NCBI GenBank assembly: GCA_907164885.2 | Contig: OU015492.1 | Coordinates: forward strand, 195,799,460 to 195,863,459 | From: Dolomedes plantarius | Taxonomy: Eukaryota; Arthropoda; Arachnida; Araneae; Dolomedidae | Length of the DNA: 64,000 nucleotides | Direction of reading: 5' to 3' | Shown here: positions 1 to 11,040 of the stretch, piece after piece | Layout of the letters: each line of letters opens with the position of its first letter | Position numbering within the stretch: the first letter of the stretch is position 1 | Position numbers and translations under genes: made by a program | The notes under the pieces: generated by a model | Databases searched by the model: none | Told to the model about the DNA's origin: nothing | The model's input: only the letters and a program-made list of their open reading frames with translations

Positions 1-59
1 GTACCTGCATAACATAAATACCTGAAGAAATAAAAAATATATAAAAATCTGAAAAGGGT

Positions 60-240
60 TTTCTCGGTACACAGATTCGCCGAGGAGCATCCCAAAAATT
101 CCTTCGCTTTCAACAAATAAAACCGGTCGCCGGCTGAAAAGGCCTTGTTGAAAGTCGTCGGAACGAGTTCCAATGGCCTTGTCCAAGTACACCCGACTTA
201 TTATTGTAGGTCGTCATCTCAATATATATTTTTTTTTCCC
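60..240. other. GC-richer tract, no gene seen
   Basis: Clearly richer in G+C than the surrounding AT-rich DNA, but I see no convincing frame or splice signals. It could be a conserved non-coding element or an old repeat. Nothing in the sequence decides between these. Confidence 0.15.
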
Positions 241-403
241 CTCCTTCATATAAGGGGAACCGCAGGAATGCTTAGGAGATTTTCTGATCTAGTGGTCAGA
301 GGGTGAGGAAATATATGCGTGTTGCGAGGTAGGGGTGAAATCGAGCGGACACAAGTGTAATAATATTGTTCAGAGGCATTAAAAAAATGCAGTTAAATCT
401 ATG

Positions 404-473
404 TTTAAGGGGATGGGGGACATTACAAAGCGATTTTGGAAATTTTTACCCCGGGGATATGAAATTTTACATA
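404..473 (+). repeat. Fragment of a TTAAGG-type repeat
   Basis: It begins with TTAAGGGGATGG followed by GGACATTACAAAGCG and runs to GAAATTTTAC. A related copy lies on the minus strand at about 53770-53843 and shares the TTAAGG start, the GGACATTAC block and the ATGAAATTTT block. The start also resembles the ends of the 4.4 kb foldback element, so these may belong to one superfamily of TTAA-flanked elements. Confidence 0.4.
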
Positions 474-475
474 TA

Positions 476-613
476 CAGTCGAACCTCCATATATCGAAGT
501 AGCAAATTACCGGAAAAAAATTCGATATATAGAAATTTCGATATATAGAATTGAGCTTAGTTTTATCATAATTCTCCTAAAAAAAAAATTAAATCTAACT
601 TTCGTATACGATC
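476..613 (+). mobile_element. pogo/Tigger-type terminal repeat, copy A (truncated)
   Basis: It starts TA|CAGTCGAACCTCC, the usual form of a pogo/Tigger terminus with a TA target. The next 135 bp are nearly identical to 775-910. Homology stops at about 613, where a different element end (to 757) abuts it, so this copy is truncated or interrupted. Motifs of the type CGATATATAGAA recur inside. Assignment to the superfamily rests on terminus and target only. Confidence 0.55.
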
Positions 614-757
614 TCTATTTAAAGACGATATTTCCCAGTCCCGGCCCCTCCGACGTTATGGGAAATGTTACTTCTTCACAGATTCTGTTTAAGGGCGATT
701 TCTACTTAAGGACGATTTTTCACGATCCCTTGAAAGTCGTTAAACAGAGAGCCAACT
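614..757 (-). mobile_element. Truncated pogo-like MITE end
   Basis: Read on the minus strand from 757 it begins CAGTTGGCTCTCTG, then GTTTAACGAC, a typical pogo-like terminus. The opposite terminus is missing. It lies directly between the two copies of the CAGTCGAACCTC repeat, which suggests it was inserted or joined by deletion. Confidence 0.4.
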
Positions 758-1049
758 GTGTATATATATATATACAGTCGAACCTCCGTATATCGAAGTA
801 GCAAATTACCGGAAAAAAATTCGATATATAGAAATTTCGAAATATATAGAATTGAGCTTAGTTTTATCATAATTCTCCTAAAAAAAAATTAAATCTAACT
901 TTCTTATACGAAAATCCATTTCTAATTTATAGGCGAATCCCATTAAATGAAAGTTAATAACTAAAAAATGAATTAATATGAAAGATTTATTGAATACTAC
1001 ATATCTTTAAAAAAAACAATAATCCAGACAATGGTTACAATGATCACAG

Positions 1050-1280
1050 TTACATTCTTTTAAAAAAACTTCGAATATCTTGCTGAACAGCCAGTTTTGC
1101 GGAAAGTTCAAAGAAATGCTCGCATTTATTCAGTCTATTAAAAACTTCACCAGGGACGTTTTCCTCGAATTGAAGTCCACGAAGTATTGTTTCAAACGCC
1201 AAATATTGGGAGATTTTATTCAAAAGTGAAATAAAATCTCCCAATATGTCGTGAAAAAAAATGTCGATAGAGATTTTCAC
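1050..1280 (-). pseudogene. Possible pogo/Tigger transposase C-terminal remnant
   Basis: A 76-codon open frame on the minus strand. The C-terminus ends QQDIRSFFKRM, which resembles the short Q..I..FF tails seen at the end of many pogo/Tigger/jerky-type transposases. It lies inward of a pogo-like terminus on the opposite strand, the arrangement expected for the 3' end of a transposase gene. No catalytic residues are in this fragment. Upstream coding sequence is cut off at about 1283 by another repeat. The assignment is inference from a short motif plus context. Confidence 0.3.
1203..1247. repeat. Perfect inverted repeat (18-bp arms, 9-nt loop)
   Basis: Arms 1203-1220 and 1230-1247 are exact reverse complements around ATTGGGAGATTTTATT. 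It falls inside the transposase-like frame at 1050-1280, so it is more likely a local templated inversion than a functional hairpin. Confidence 0.7.
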
Positions 1281-1282
1281 CT

Positions 1283-1454
1283 ACCGTTAATATTTACTTT
1301 TCTAAAGCCACCAAGTTTTCATTTTACTTTTAATTACATATTTTAAGTGCATTTTATTCCAATATTTACATATTTTTAAAATATTAATACACCCCAAAAA
1401 AAATTCCAATTTTTGTTCGATTTTTGGTAATTTGAAAGTCCACCACCCCCTTAA
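1283..1454 (-). repeat. TTAA-end repeat; uninterrupted relative of the Helitron copy 3 site
   Basis: Read on the minus strand it runs from TTAA (1451-1454) through GGACTTTCAAATTACC, ATTGGAATTTTT and GTGTATTAATATTTTAAAAA to TGGTGGCTTTAG. The same sequence occurs on the plus strand at 52223-52314 and 53101-53190, split exactly by Helitron copy 3. Here the junction reads ATGTAAATA|TTGGAATAAAATG with no insertion, so this copy serves as a related empty site. Confidence 0.75.
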
Positions 1455-1869
1455 GGAAATCCCATTATTTCAGTGAAGCATTTCGTTACAAACAAAACTC
1501 GATAAATAGAAATTAAGTTTAGTTGTTTGATTAAATGAAGACTTTGAATGAAAAATCTAAATTACTATTTATATTATTATGCAACGTTCATTGTTCGAGG
1601 AAATTCATTTAACGTAAATGTAAATTATCTTATAACTAATGAGGTAAATTTGATAAAATTAAAAATATCAAGTAAAACGTTATCTAATAATAAACCTTAT
1701 ATAAAATTTTATTACTCAAGAGTAACTAGTAAGTTTAGGCAGTTTGACTAACTCTTTTATTTATTTAATAAAAATTCATTTTAAACTAAAAGAAATAGTA
1801 TTTAATAAGACATATAAAGAAAAGGGACATTTTAAATCAATAATGGCTTCTATAATATAAAAAATGATG

Positions 1870-2305
1870 AAGTAAAACGTCGTTTATCCGGACTAATTGG
1901 GACCATAGACAATTCGGATAATACGGTAATATAGGTAAATAAGCAATATAAAATCCTTAACTAAGCAGACTTACCATTTATTACGATAAAAAACTAAGTT
2001 TTGTAGCAAAAATACATAGTATTGTTGACAAGATCTTAAAAAATATAAAAATAACGTTTCACATCATTTCTTAACAAAGAATTGGTAAGCCTAGTAAAGC
2101 TTTCTTAAACTCAACAAAAATCATTTTATTACCATAATTTATTTACAATCTATGCAGGAACTTTACATTGAATCAAACTAAAAAGTGAATATTTGGCGTA
2201 TTTGTAGTCACGTTCTTGCTATCATGGTTAAAAACTATTATCTAATGTGAACATTAAATAAAAATAATGTCTACATATCTGATCCGGATCAACAAAGTTT
2301 TACTG
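1870..2305. mobile_element. pogo/Tigger-like MITE
   Basis: The left end reads AGTAAAACGTCGTTTATCCGG. The right end, reverse-complemented from 2305, reads CAGTAAAACTTTGTTGATCC followed by GGATC. The ends match at most positions, and TA follows the right end (2306-2307). About 435 bp, no coding capacity. TATCCGGA/CGGATAAT blocks inside are typical of pogo-type MITEs. The left TA is mutated. Confidence 0.5.
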
Positions 2306-2307
2306 TA

Positions 2308-3459
2308 ATTTGTAAAAGTTCATATGCTTTGCATTCCAAGTACATTCGTAAACTATACAAACTATTCGTAAACTATAAAAGAAATCCGTAATTTTGCCTG
2401 GCGTAGATTTCTAATAAAAGGCTTCAGTTCATAAAAAAAATCGCAAAGATCGATGCCCTTCTTTTCCAAAACTATCTTGAGAGTTTAATGCACTCCAAAT
2501 TATGTTAAGTATTTCTATATTGGAAAACTTCGAAATATAGAATGTTTCCCCGGAATTCATTTGCATTCTAATGTCGTCCAAAGTCAAGGTTCTGTAGGAA
2601 ATTTTTCAAAATAGAAGACTTCGTTAAAGGAAAGTTCGTTACATAGAGACGTATATTTAATAATAAAGTCCCATGTAATTTTTGTCTTGGACATTCATCT
2701 AGTTCAATCATCTCGAAAGGAAACTAACGTTAGAATATTGGCAAAAGATGTGTTGCATTTAAACACACAAACGTTAAATTTAATTTAAACTTTCGTCTTT
2801 GAGTAATTTTCTCTTACCATATCTACCATATATAAAAATGTTATGTAATCTTTCATAACACGTTAGAAGTCTTAAAATGACTTACAAGGTTACTTCAAAT
2901 AAGCAGGATTATTTTGTTCTCAGTATAGCCAGCGCAGAACGAAGCATACAGTCTCGAAAGATATCTTAAATTCAAAGGTTTCTCAGTTCTGAACAATCCC
3001 TCAACAGGAAAACGGGGACAATTAAAATTCGGATTGAACTACTAGATTACTAGGGAAGCACTAGTGAGTAAGCGGTGCCAAAAGTAAAAAAGAAAAACCT
3101 CAACAAACTTGTACATAATGCTTAAAAGAGAGAGAGAGTAATATGCTGATCAAGATACAAATTATTGTTATAAAACCTAATCACAGAAAAAAGTAACAGT
3201 AATTTTTATAAAATTAATAACCCCTACTTAATATCCAGATAACGTAAAATTATCTCAAAAGAAGATACTACGGGAAATAACAAAATATAAAATATAATAG
3301 TGTCTGCTATAGATGTTTTAAATACATCCATAACCAGATTAAAACATAGCTCTTTTGTATAAAAAGTTAAATTTTAAAACGATGTATCACAATTAAATCC
3401 TATACATATAAATGTAGCATTTCGTGAAATATCATATGCTTAAAGACATCTGTATCAAG
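2308..3459. other. AT-rich stretch, no gene seen
   Basis: No convincing frame. The part at about 2500-2665 carries GTAACGAAC-type motifs like a worn pogo-type terminus (minus-strand reading from 2665: TACGTCTCTATGTAACGAAC). There is a short (AG)n near 3128. The rest is unassigned. Confidence 0.25.
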
Positions 3460-3461
3460 TA

Positions 3462-3796
3462 CAGTCGAACCACTTTATAACGAACTTCAAGGGACCAAAG
3501 GTTTTGTTCGCTTTATCCGGTGGTTCGCTATATTCAAATCGTTAAGAAAAATGCTAGAGTTCACAAAATGTATAACTCATTAGTTGAAATGTGTATTCAA
3601 TAATGATGTATTAAAAAAAATGATAAAATCTATTAAAAATGATCATTAATGAATTAAACCGATTAAAATCGTTTACATTAAACTGACACAATACTAATTA
3701 AATTACGTACAATAGGAAAATGGCGGGGCCAAAATTTCCGTTCGTTATATCCGTGAGTTCGTTATATACCGGGTTTGCTACAACAGGGTTCGACTG
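3462..3796. mobile_element. pogo/Tigger-type MITE with TA flanks
   Basis: TA|CAGTCGAACCACTTTATAACG on the left and the inverted CAGTCGAACCCTGTTGTAGC on the right, both bounded by TA (3460-3461 and 3797-3798). 335 bp. Subterminal TTATAACGAAC and GTTCGTTATA blocks mirror each other. There is no coding capacity. The terminal sequence and TA target fit a pogo-type non-autonomous element. Confidence 0.75.
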
Positions 3797-4284
3797 TATA
3801 TTGAAAACAGAGGTGAGATATTGTGATAGCTAGTGAGCCTTATTCACATGAAGTAACTGAGAAATGAATGCTGTAATTATGGGAAACATTAGCAATTGTG
3901 CAAATATTTTATCATATTCTGTTATCAAAAAACACCTTTTACTAAAACACTCATTACTAAAAAATTTCATAATCATAATATTGTAAGCGAAAATGATACC
4001 CTCCAAAAATGCTGTATTCTTCCTGAATAATCAGAAAGTCGAGGTCAAAGGAATTATGAAAATTGTTTCGAAGAACTGAAATTTTCTTAACTATTATCAA
4101 ATATTTCAAAACAAGATAAAAGATCGGTTTGGAAGCGCTAAAGTAGGAACATGACGCAGAGGTGGACTAAGTAACGTTACTAAATCATTACTTGGAGGAA
4201 GTTCTCCATCACTAGTGGGGTTTAAAATTATTACATCAATCAAGATATTGAGAAATGATAGTGGTGGCAAATTCAAGAACTTTG

Positions 4285-4307
4285 ATTTTTTTTTTTTTTT
4301 TTTTTTT
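4285..4307. repeat. Poly-T run
   Basis: An uninterrupted T run of just over 20 bases. It could be a decayed poly(A) tail on the minus strand, but no retroelement body can be recognised beside it. Confidence 0.6.
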
Positions 4308-4440
4308 GCTGAATCAATTTAATTTGTAATTTGTAATTTATAAATACATATCTAGGAATTAGTATGCAGTAGTAACTCTTTGATATTAAATAAAACATAA
4401 ATAATTGAAAATCAAAAACATTGTATGAGTATTGCATTAA

Positions 4441-5106
4441 GGGGACAGGGGACCTTCAAATTCGAATTTTTTATTTTCAGTTTTTAGCTCTATATACAAA
4501 ATGAGAATAATTAATTTTCTATTTTACTACATTAAAAACCCTTAGAATTCAAAATAAGGAATTTTTAGCTGAATAATGCCTGTTTTGCAAAAAAATATTT
4601 CAAAACTGCTAATGTTTTTCAAAGGGCTCCATGCGCATTCTATATTAATTAAAATTCTTAAATTTTGTATTATAAGTTTACCATATGTATATAAATATAA
4701 ATTTGCATTAATTTTTTTTGTGTGTGTGAATCTAAATTCTTAAATAAATTTTTTTTATTCTGCCTGTTATTTTTTTTATATTTTTACTTTATTTTATGGT
4801 CTATAAATTTGTAAAAAAAATATGATTTAAAGAATTATGCACGGTTTTGTGATAAACACTTCAATTAACAATTCTGAGAAATTTGGTAGATATCAGAAGA
4901 AAATGAATATGCATGGAGCCTTTTGAAAAATTCTAGCATTTTTGAAGAATTTTTTGATAAATAGGTCTTATTCCCCCACAAAATACTTATTTGTGAATTC
5001 TAAGTATCTTTAGTGTAGTAGAAAAGAATATAAATTATACTCATGGGGTATATAGAGTAAAATATTCAAAATTAAATAAGAACAAGATTGAAAGTACCTT
5101 GTCCCC
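4441..5106. mobile_element. Foldback MITE flanked by TTAA
   Basis: A 666-bp element with TTAA at both edges (4437-4440 and 5107-5110). The left arm begins GGGGACAGGGGACCTTCAA; the inverted right arm begins GGGGACAAGGTACTTTCAA. Similarity continues inward for roughly 200 bp per arm, including inverted GGCTCCATGC blocks near 4627 and 4913. The centre is AT-rich without coding. A TTAA flank is the target of piggyBac-type elements, but the terminal bases do not match classical piggyBac, so class is left open. Confidence 0.7.
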
Positions 5107-5110
5107 TTAA

Positions 5111-6455
5111 ATTATCAAATTTATGAAGAATTTTAAACTTGGACATGTATTGTTTATAACAGGGAAAATAAATTATTAAGAAGTCTTCACTTTAAAATGC
5201 CTGTTTTTCTATTCTTCGGAGATACATTTCCTCTGATGTGTTTATCCATTCACCTGTCAAAAGCTGCAGGCATTTTTTTCAAAATCTGCAGTCATCAATC
5301 TAGTGGTGAGGGTCAAAGAAAAACTGAATTTAAATCAATTGCATAACCTTGAGAAACACATTAAATTTTAACCAAAATACTTATTCAATGTTTTTAAATT
5401 TTATGTATTAAATTTGTTTTGCTTTTATAATGATATTAACAAGTACTGTAAGAAAAAAAATTCAATGTATTAGCTAAATGGAAAACACTTTAAGGGCGGA
5501 ATAAATCGTATATTTTATAAAACTTGTATTCATACAGCAAATCCTTTTATCGTCTAAAATTAATAAAGTTTCCAAAATTACTCTGTGCAAAAGTTTTGCT
5601 TTTTAATAACCATTAAAATGTATGCATATATTCATTTAATTTTTTTAAAAATTTGAACTTTTCAACTCAGCAAAGATGACATTTGAAACTTCAACTTTAC
5701 TTTCCTGTGTTTGTAATTAAAAAAAATCTGAGATTAAACTTGATTTTTTCTCCCAAAATTTAATAATCAGTCACTTAATTTCATATCAAGTATTATTATT
5801 TTCCAAAAGTTGAAAATTAATAGACAGTATGAACATTGTATTTTAGACGAGAGAACTGTCTGTTAACCAGTCGTCGAGAAGTCGGCTTTTCATCAAATTC
5901 ATCAAAAATGGCTATATTGCAACAAATAACAGTTTTTAATACAGTTTGCTAAACTTAACTAAATTTTCCATTGCATACTAAATTATTTCACGAAAAAAGC
6001 CTTTATAAACATATTCCCAGAATATTCTTGCTTAAAGCCCAAACGTTTTCTGTAAAAGCGTTTCCAGCATCAGAAAAAAATATTTTGAGAGTTTGAAGTA
6101 AAAAGTTGATTATTGTTATAAACGAGAGAAATTTTCGTGTAATCTAAAAAAAAAAAGTATGCGAAACATTACTCTTAAAATTGAGACAGTTTTCAAAAAT
6201 CCTCTCAAGTGGTTTGAAATGGGGTTTTTTTATGATCCTCTATATGAGTGTTATTTTAAATGACTTTTGACATTTGAAGAAAGTAGTGAAATATCTTTTA
6301 TAAACAGCCTTTGTTGAGGCAAGAAAGAAAAGATGCAAAGATGTTGAAAGACGCAACGTTTTTTACAGAAAATCATTTACAAAATTACTTACAGATTCTT
6401 TTGCAAACCATATTAAGAGCGAAGGCCTGATCTCCGATACCACGTGTTCATAGCT
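5111..6455. other. AT-rich stretch, no gene seen
   Basis: I see no supported frame, RNA gene or clear terminal repeat here. Confidence 0.3.
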
Positions 6456-6638
6456 CAGTGGCGCACCCGGGGGGGGGGGGGGTCCAGGGGACTCTGCCCC
6501 CCCCCCCCAAAGAAGTATAAATATTTATTTTGCATTATAAATATTTTTATTCGTTCATCTCGGCCCCCCCATGCATTATAAATATTTATATTCATTCGTC
6601 TCGCCCCCCCCCAAGAAAAAATCCTGGGTGCGCCACTG
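6456..6638. mobile_element. Small hAT-type MITE
   Basis: Terminal inverted repeats CAGTGGCGCACCC on the left and the inverted CAGTGGCGCACCC on the right. Flanks TCATAGCT (6448-6455) and TCATAGCC (6639-6646) match at 7 of 8 positions, the 8-bp duplication typical of hAT. The interior is two diverged tandem units of TTATAAATATTT plus a C-run. A chance frame through it (6455-6652 minus) is an artefact of the G/C runs. Confidence 0.7.
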
Positions 6639-7316
6639 TCATAGCCTGTCATAGTTTACAGAAGGAATGAGGTTCTAGTCCACTGCAAACGGGGGAATAT
6701 CCTATGGAGCATCCCCTGCATTTTAATCCTGCACTTTAATCCCCTGCACTTTAATCCTGCACTTTAATCCCCTGCACTTTAATCCTGCACTTTAATCCCC
6801 GTCGCCCAGTGGCTAAGTGGATAAGGCATCAGCCTGCCACGCCGGGGGTGTGGGTTCGATTCCCGCATAAGACTCGGCTGTATTCTGGGGAACCGTTCAG
6901 TCTTCCGCCTGCAATTGGAACCCAGTCTAGAAAGGGGAGCTGCAACCCATCGTCTATCGCCGGTGTCATCGTCTGTCAATAAAATTCTTCTGTGATTGTG
7001 CCATTTGTCTGTTTCTATGTCTTATATTCATATGTACACCGGACTGGGGTGTAATGTTGTCATCCCCCAGGGACATTAGCCACACACACTTTAATCCCCT
7101 GCACTAAAAATCCTGGGTGCGCCACTGTCATAGCACTGTCCCACTGTCCTGCACTTTAATCCCCTGCACTTTTATCCCCTGCACTTTAATCCTGCACTTT
7201 AATCCCCTGCACTTAAAATCCTGGGTGCGCCACTGTCATAGCCTGTCATAGTTTACAGAAGGAATGAGGTTCTAGTCCACTGCAAACGGGGTAATATCCT
7301 ATGGAGCATCCCCTGC
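6624..7316. repeat. Segmental duplication with ctgcactttaatcc tandem units
   Basis: About 100 bp at 6624-6722 (from ATCCTGGGTGCGCCACTG to GGAGCATCCCCTGCA) recurs almost unchanged at 7217-7316. The left copy is the right end of the hAT MITE plus its flank. Between them lie many short units of CTGCACTTTAATCC and CCCTGCACTTTAAT at 6719-6800 and 7087-7216, and a SINE. The near identity points to recent unequal exchange or replication slippage. Confidence 0.8.
6801..7086 (+). mobile_element. tRNA-derived SINE with 13-bp flanking duplication
   Basis: The head has a pol III A box (TGGCTAAGTGG, 6810-6820) and a B box (GGTTCGATTCC, 6853-6863) at tRNA spacing. About 200 bp of unrelated body follow, ending in a (CA)n tail. 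CACTTTAATCCCC is present exactly on both sides (6788-6800 and 7087-7099). That unit is also the local tandem repeat, so the target duplication cannot be fully separated from the surrounding repeat. It is not a functional tRNA: no acceptor stem closes. Confidence 0.8.
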
Positions 7317-7600
7317 ACTTTAATAATTTACTAGTTGGTACCCTCCAAAACAGAAGGGCTGGATTGTAAATAAATGTACTTATAAACAAATTATACTCAA
7401 ACACATCATTGCCAAATGTTGACAATCATAATATTAAGAATAGAGAAATACACTTTGAAAAATTACTATTGAACCCAATGAAAAGAAATATGGTTACTCA
7501 ATAGCGCAAAATAAACAATTTCCGTCAGATTTAATTCTATGTCTCATAAACATAATTAAAAAAAATGGTAGAGAGAGCTAGAGAGATTCTTCGGAATAAG

Positions 7601-7764
7601 CAAATTAACGTGTTTATGCGGCCTCCTGCTTAGTAAGTGCCTAAAGCCAGATATAAACATGTCACTGAGCATGCGCATAAACAAATCAATGTGTTTATGC
7701 GGCCTCGTGCTTAGTGAGTATCGAAAGCCAGATATAAACATGTCACCGAGCATGCGCAGAAAGC
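7601..7764. repeat. Tandem duplication, two units of about 82 bp
   Basis: Two units share GTGTTTATGCGGCCTC, AAAGCCAGATATAAACATG and GAGCATGCGCA with about 90% identity. Short opposing frames across it are shadows of the repeat. Confidence 0.8.
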
Positions 7765-7765
7765 A

Positions 7766-8813
7766 ATTTTCAATTGTAAATTATAGCTATTTAATAGAAA
7801 TTGCGGTTACAAAAACCCAATTCGACACATCTATATACTAAAATATTTCATTTAAGACCAAAATTATGCAGTAGTTTTCTCTCGCGGACTGCCCAAAGAA
7901 TCCGTGTAGCAACTTAAATATATAGATAAATCCAGTATGGGTTAACCCTTCTGTGGGAACATCTGCCACTCGGGCAGCTGTGGTTTCTTTATTCAACGCT
8001 ACAACAAATAATATGTTAATCTCTAAAACACTATATATTGACCTCCATCTATGACATATATCAGTATTTTAGTAAAAGTTACCATCAATCTATCACATAA
8101 ACCCAAAACAGGAAACGAGCTTTAAACAATTAAATGCTAGAGAACGATTTTAAATCGTACTTCTTTTTTCCTGTATAATTCTTAACAGGATTTGTGCCAG
8201 TGTCGTATTTTTTCTTTAATCTCTATTAACGGCTTTATTCATAGCTCAAATTATACTATAGCCTCGTATAATTCCGAAAACGAGATAATTACATCTTTTC
8301 ACCGTTAAATATCTACCGGACTAATGACTTCCCTTCATAAGTCAGTGATTGCTTCATGTACTGAAACAAAAGCTTTCTTGTTTATGGTTGGTCATCCGAT
8401 TATCCGAAGCTGTTGTACTGATAGATGTGCCCATTTTTTATATTTTGAGCCTTCACATGCGGAGAGTGTTGTATATCTTTCCTGTGGTTTGGCAGGTAAA
8501 ATATTATTAGTGTTGCGAAACGAGGCGAAATAGTTCCAGAAACAGGCATTTCGAGAATGCGGAATACTTGCAGTTTCGTGTGAGGTTTCAGTTTTGAAAC
8601 CCTCCCAAGAGAAATTTTTGTATTCCAGTTTCCATTACTTGTAAAATATATACCTTTTTATTAAAAATGGTAACCACATTTTCAATTTGTTTAGGTTTGA
8701 GGTACTATGTCGAAAACTTTGTTTATATTGTTTATAAAAGATGGTTAGTTTATATTGTTTATAAAAGGGGGGTCTTTGAAGTTCCTTGAAATTTTGTAAA
8801 AGATAGAAAGTAT
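7766..8813. other. No gene seen
   Basis: A 69-codon plus frame at 8324-8533 has no recognisable motif and no supporting splice or promoter signals. The rest is AT-rich, with a short repeat of GTTTATATTGTTTATAAAAG near 8720-8770. Confidence 0.2.
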
Positions 8814-9331
8814 CATTTATTTTTACACATTATTTCATGTATTCATACAAACCTTAAAAAATTAGGATATGTCTTTAATAAAATCCCGAAAATAAATTAT
8901 CCGCATATTTTGCTGTTGATTTTATTTAGAAACAATTTAACCTTTTAATGAGATTTTAAGTAAATATTCCTGAAATTCCCGATTCCTTTAATATTTTCTA
9001 GAATAGTTTAGATATTCTTAGATAGAGAACTATCTCCAGAGGTAGATAGAGTCTCCAGAATCTACAGAGGTAGATAGACTCCAGAGGCATTTATTTTTAC
9101 ACATTATTATTTCATGTATTCATACAAACCTTAAAAAATTAGGATATGTCTTTAATAAAATCCCGAAAATAAATTATCCGCATATTTTGCTGTTGATTTT
9201 ATTTAGAAACAATTTAACCTTTTAATGAGATTTTAAGTAAATATTCCTGAAATTCCCGAGTTGATTCCTTTAATATTTCCTAGAATAGTTTAGATAGTCT
9301 TAGATAGAGAACTATCTCCAGAGGTAGATAG
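8814..9331. repeat. Tandem duplication, two units of about 240 bp
   Basis: Unit 1 (8814-9049) and unit 2 (9088-9331) are nearly identical, from CATTTATTTTTACACATTA to CTATCTCCAGAGGTAGATAG. Differences are an ATT insertion, a GAGTT insertion and a few substitutions. The 38-bp spacer is made of further AGAGGTAGATAGA/CTCCAGA pieces, which suggests short-repeat-mediated duplication. Confidence 0.9.
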
Positions 9332-10296
9332 TTTATTTTGGTGCTATATGTAAGTAAATTTGTATACAATAATGTGTGGCTAGTTTTTATACTTAACTCG
9401 TTAACAACAGGTAAAGGTGATAATTCACTGTATAACTTAAATGTTTTACTCCAATAACATCTCTCTTACACATATTGAATCTCCCTTATTCGCTCTAAAT
9501 TGTCTTTTGCACTTATGTCTCCGATTTCTTCATGATTGAGTACATCCGGAGTGAGGATTCAATCACATTGACCCGATAAAAAAGTATTAGATTTTTCCTT
9601 AGCTTTTAAATCTATCGTGAAATACATTCTCAAATGTCAAGTTTTTTCTGGAGTATTTTATTGTTTTCATCTCTCAAAAAGTCTGTATTTATCTTTTACG
9701 GAATGATGAGGATCTAAAAAAATAGATGTATTTACTTGAAACGTAAATAAATGCAAAAGAAAGAAAGACGCAAATTTTCAGTGTTGTAGAATGTTTCAAT
9801 TTACCTAGTTTCTATAAGAAAACAAATCAGTTTACTCGGAGTGGAAAATCTTTTTGTTTGACTATTTTTACTAAAATAAAATAAATTTTTCACTGAATGA
9901 AAAAAAAAAGAGCGAGGTTGCTTAAGATGTCATTAAAGCCTAAACAGGCGGAGCGTCATCTACCGAGATCCGGAGATTTTGTATTCTTTTGTTCATATAT
10001 ATTTACTGGCCAGAGATCTTTTTAATAGCTTAAACTTATTGAGAAACCCATGATTTTAAAATTTTCAACTGAATTTCAGTGCTATCATATAAATGCAGGA
10101 TGCATTCAGTGAGGGGAAAAAACTTTTTCTGAAATTCTAAGAAAATCGATCCGAATAAAGGAAAATTGCCTTTTCCGTTTAGAACTAATAAGAAGGACAA
10201 TAGCTACTAACGTTTAGCGGACATGCAATAGTCTAGGAATGCAGGCATGGGCCTCTTTACACAGAAAAGAAATTTTGACACACAAAATAATAAATA
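9332..10296. other. AT-rich stretch, no gene seen
   Basis: No frame, terminal repeat or RNA gene that I can support. Confidence 0.3.
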
Positions 10297-10503
10297 CAGT
10301 GTGTATTTTCTCTATTAAACGAGGAAAAAGAATTTTTTTTTGTCAAATTTTTAGTTCGAATTAACCGAAGTGATAAAAATTTAGTTCGAATTAATGAGAT
10401 ATTTTTAACATTAACTCCAATACAAGTTTTTTGGGGCCTTTGGATTAGTTCGAATTAACCGAAAGTTCGAATTAACCGAGTTCGAATTAACGAGCGTCCA
10501 CTG
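10297..10503. mobile_element. pogo/Tigger-like MITE (GTTCGAATTAACCGA type)
   Basis: Left terminus TA|CAGTGTGTATTTTCTC and inverted right terminus TA|CAGTGGACGCTCGTTAATTC. TTCGAATTAACCGA is repeated several times near the right end, a common arrangement of pogo-type MITEs. 207 bp with TA on both sides (10295-10296 and 10504-10505). Confidence 0.55.
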
Positions 10504-10551
10504 TATAACTAACTTCCGCGTCCTTTCTATATGCTCCTGGATATCGCCTGG

Positions 10552-10579
10552 GCATATGGCACTAAAGGGTGCCATATGC
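10552..10579. repeat. Short hairpin, 11-bp arms
   Basis: GCATATGGCAC and its exact reverse complement separated by 6 nt (TAAAGG). No poly-U tract or gene context suggests a function. Confidence 0.6.
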
Positions 10580-11040
10580 TGGCGTGAGCTACGATTCTAT
10601 GGACTTTGAGATTGAATCAGGGACTAAGTGGACGCCGTTATCCATTCTCTCTACTTATAAATATGCAAATAACTTGTTCTCCTTTACATTTCATATAATG
10701 TTGAATTGTTCGATAACCATACTGTGTTTCAAGTAATAAAAGGATTATTCAGTTTAATCTTTGTACGCTAAAAGTACAGTAAAAATCTTTTCTCGGGGTG
10801 TAGTGTCAAGTTTCTAAGCAACTAGTATTTGGCAACGTTCCTGCTTTGTATCTTTATGAGTTTTTATCTCCTTAAAGACTTAATTAAAGAGGAACCGAAA
10901 AATTGACCTCATATTTAAAATGTTTTATTAACTTTATTATAAGAAGGAAATTAAAGTACTTTGTTTTAATTCGTACACGATGTAGTAGAGTACCATTCAG
11001 TTTTTTTTCTAACACTTTATTCACTAAAATGAGGATTAGC

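Larger units (their letters stand above)
775..1282 (+). mobile_element. pogo/Tigger-type element, left part, copy B
   Basis: The terminus CAGTCGAACCTCC at 775 follows a short TA run. The first 135 bp match copy A at 476. It continues past the break point of copy A into unique sequence that carries a minus-strand frame (1050-1280) resembling a transposase C-terminus. This looks like one end of a larger, partly coding pogo-like element. The other end is not securely found; sequence at about 2580-2670 has a similar style (TAACGAAC motifs). Confidence 0.4.

Noticed and set aside
4441..5106. piggyBac assignment for the foldback element
   Set aside because: TTAA flanks fit, but the terminal bases GGGGAC are not the classical piggyBac CCC-type ends, so I left the class open.
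6455..6652. Minus frame of 65 codons with GGGG/PPPP runs
   Set aside because: Lies entirely over a hAT MITE with G and C homopolymers.
6801..6880. Possible functional tRNA gene (good A and B boxes)
   Set aside because: No closing acceptor stem, an unrelated body follows, and the unit is flanked by a duplication, so it is a SINE head. The same reasoning applies at 21.9, 46.0 and 54.9 kb.
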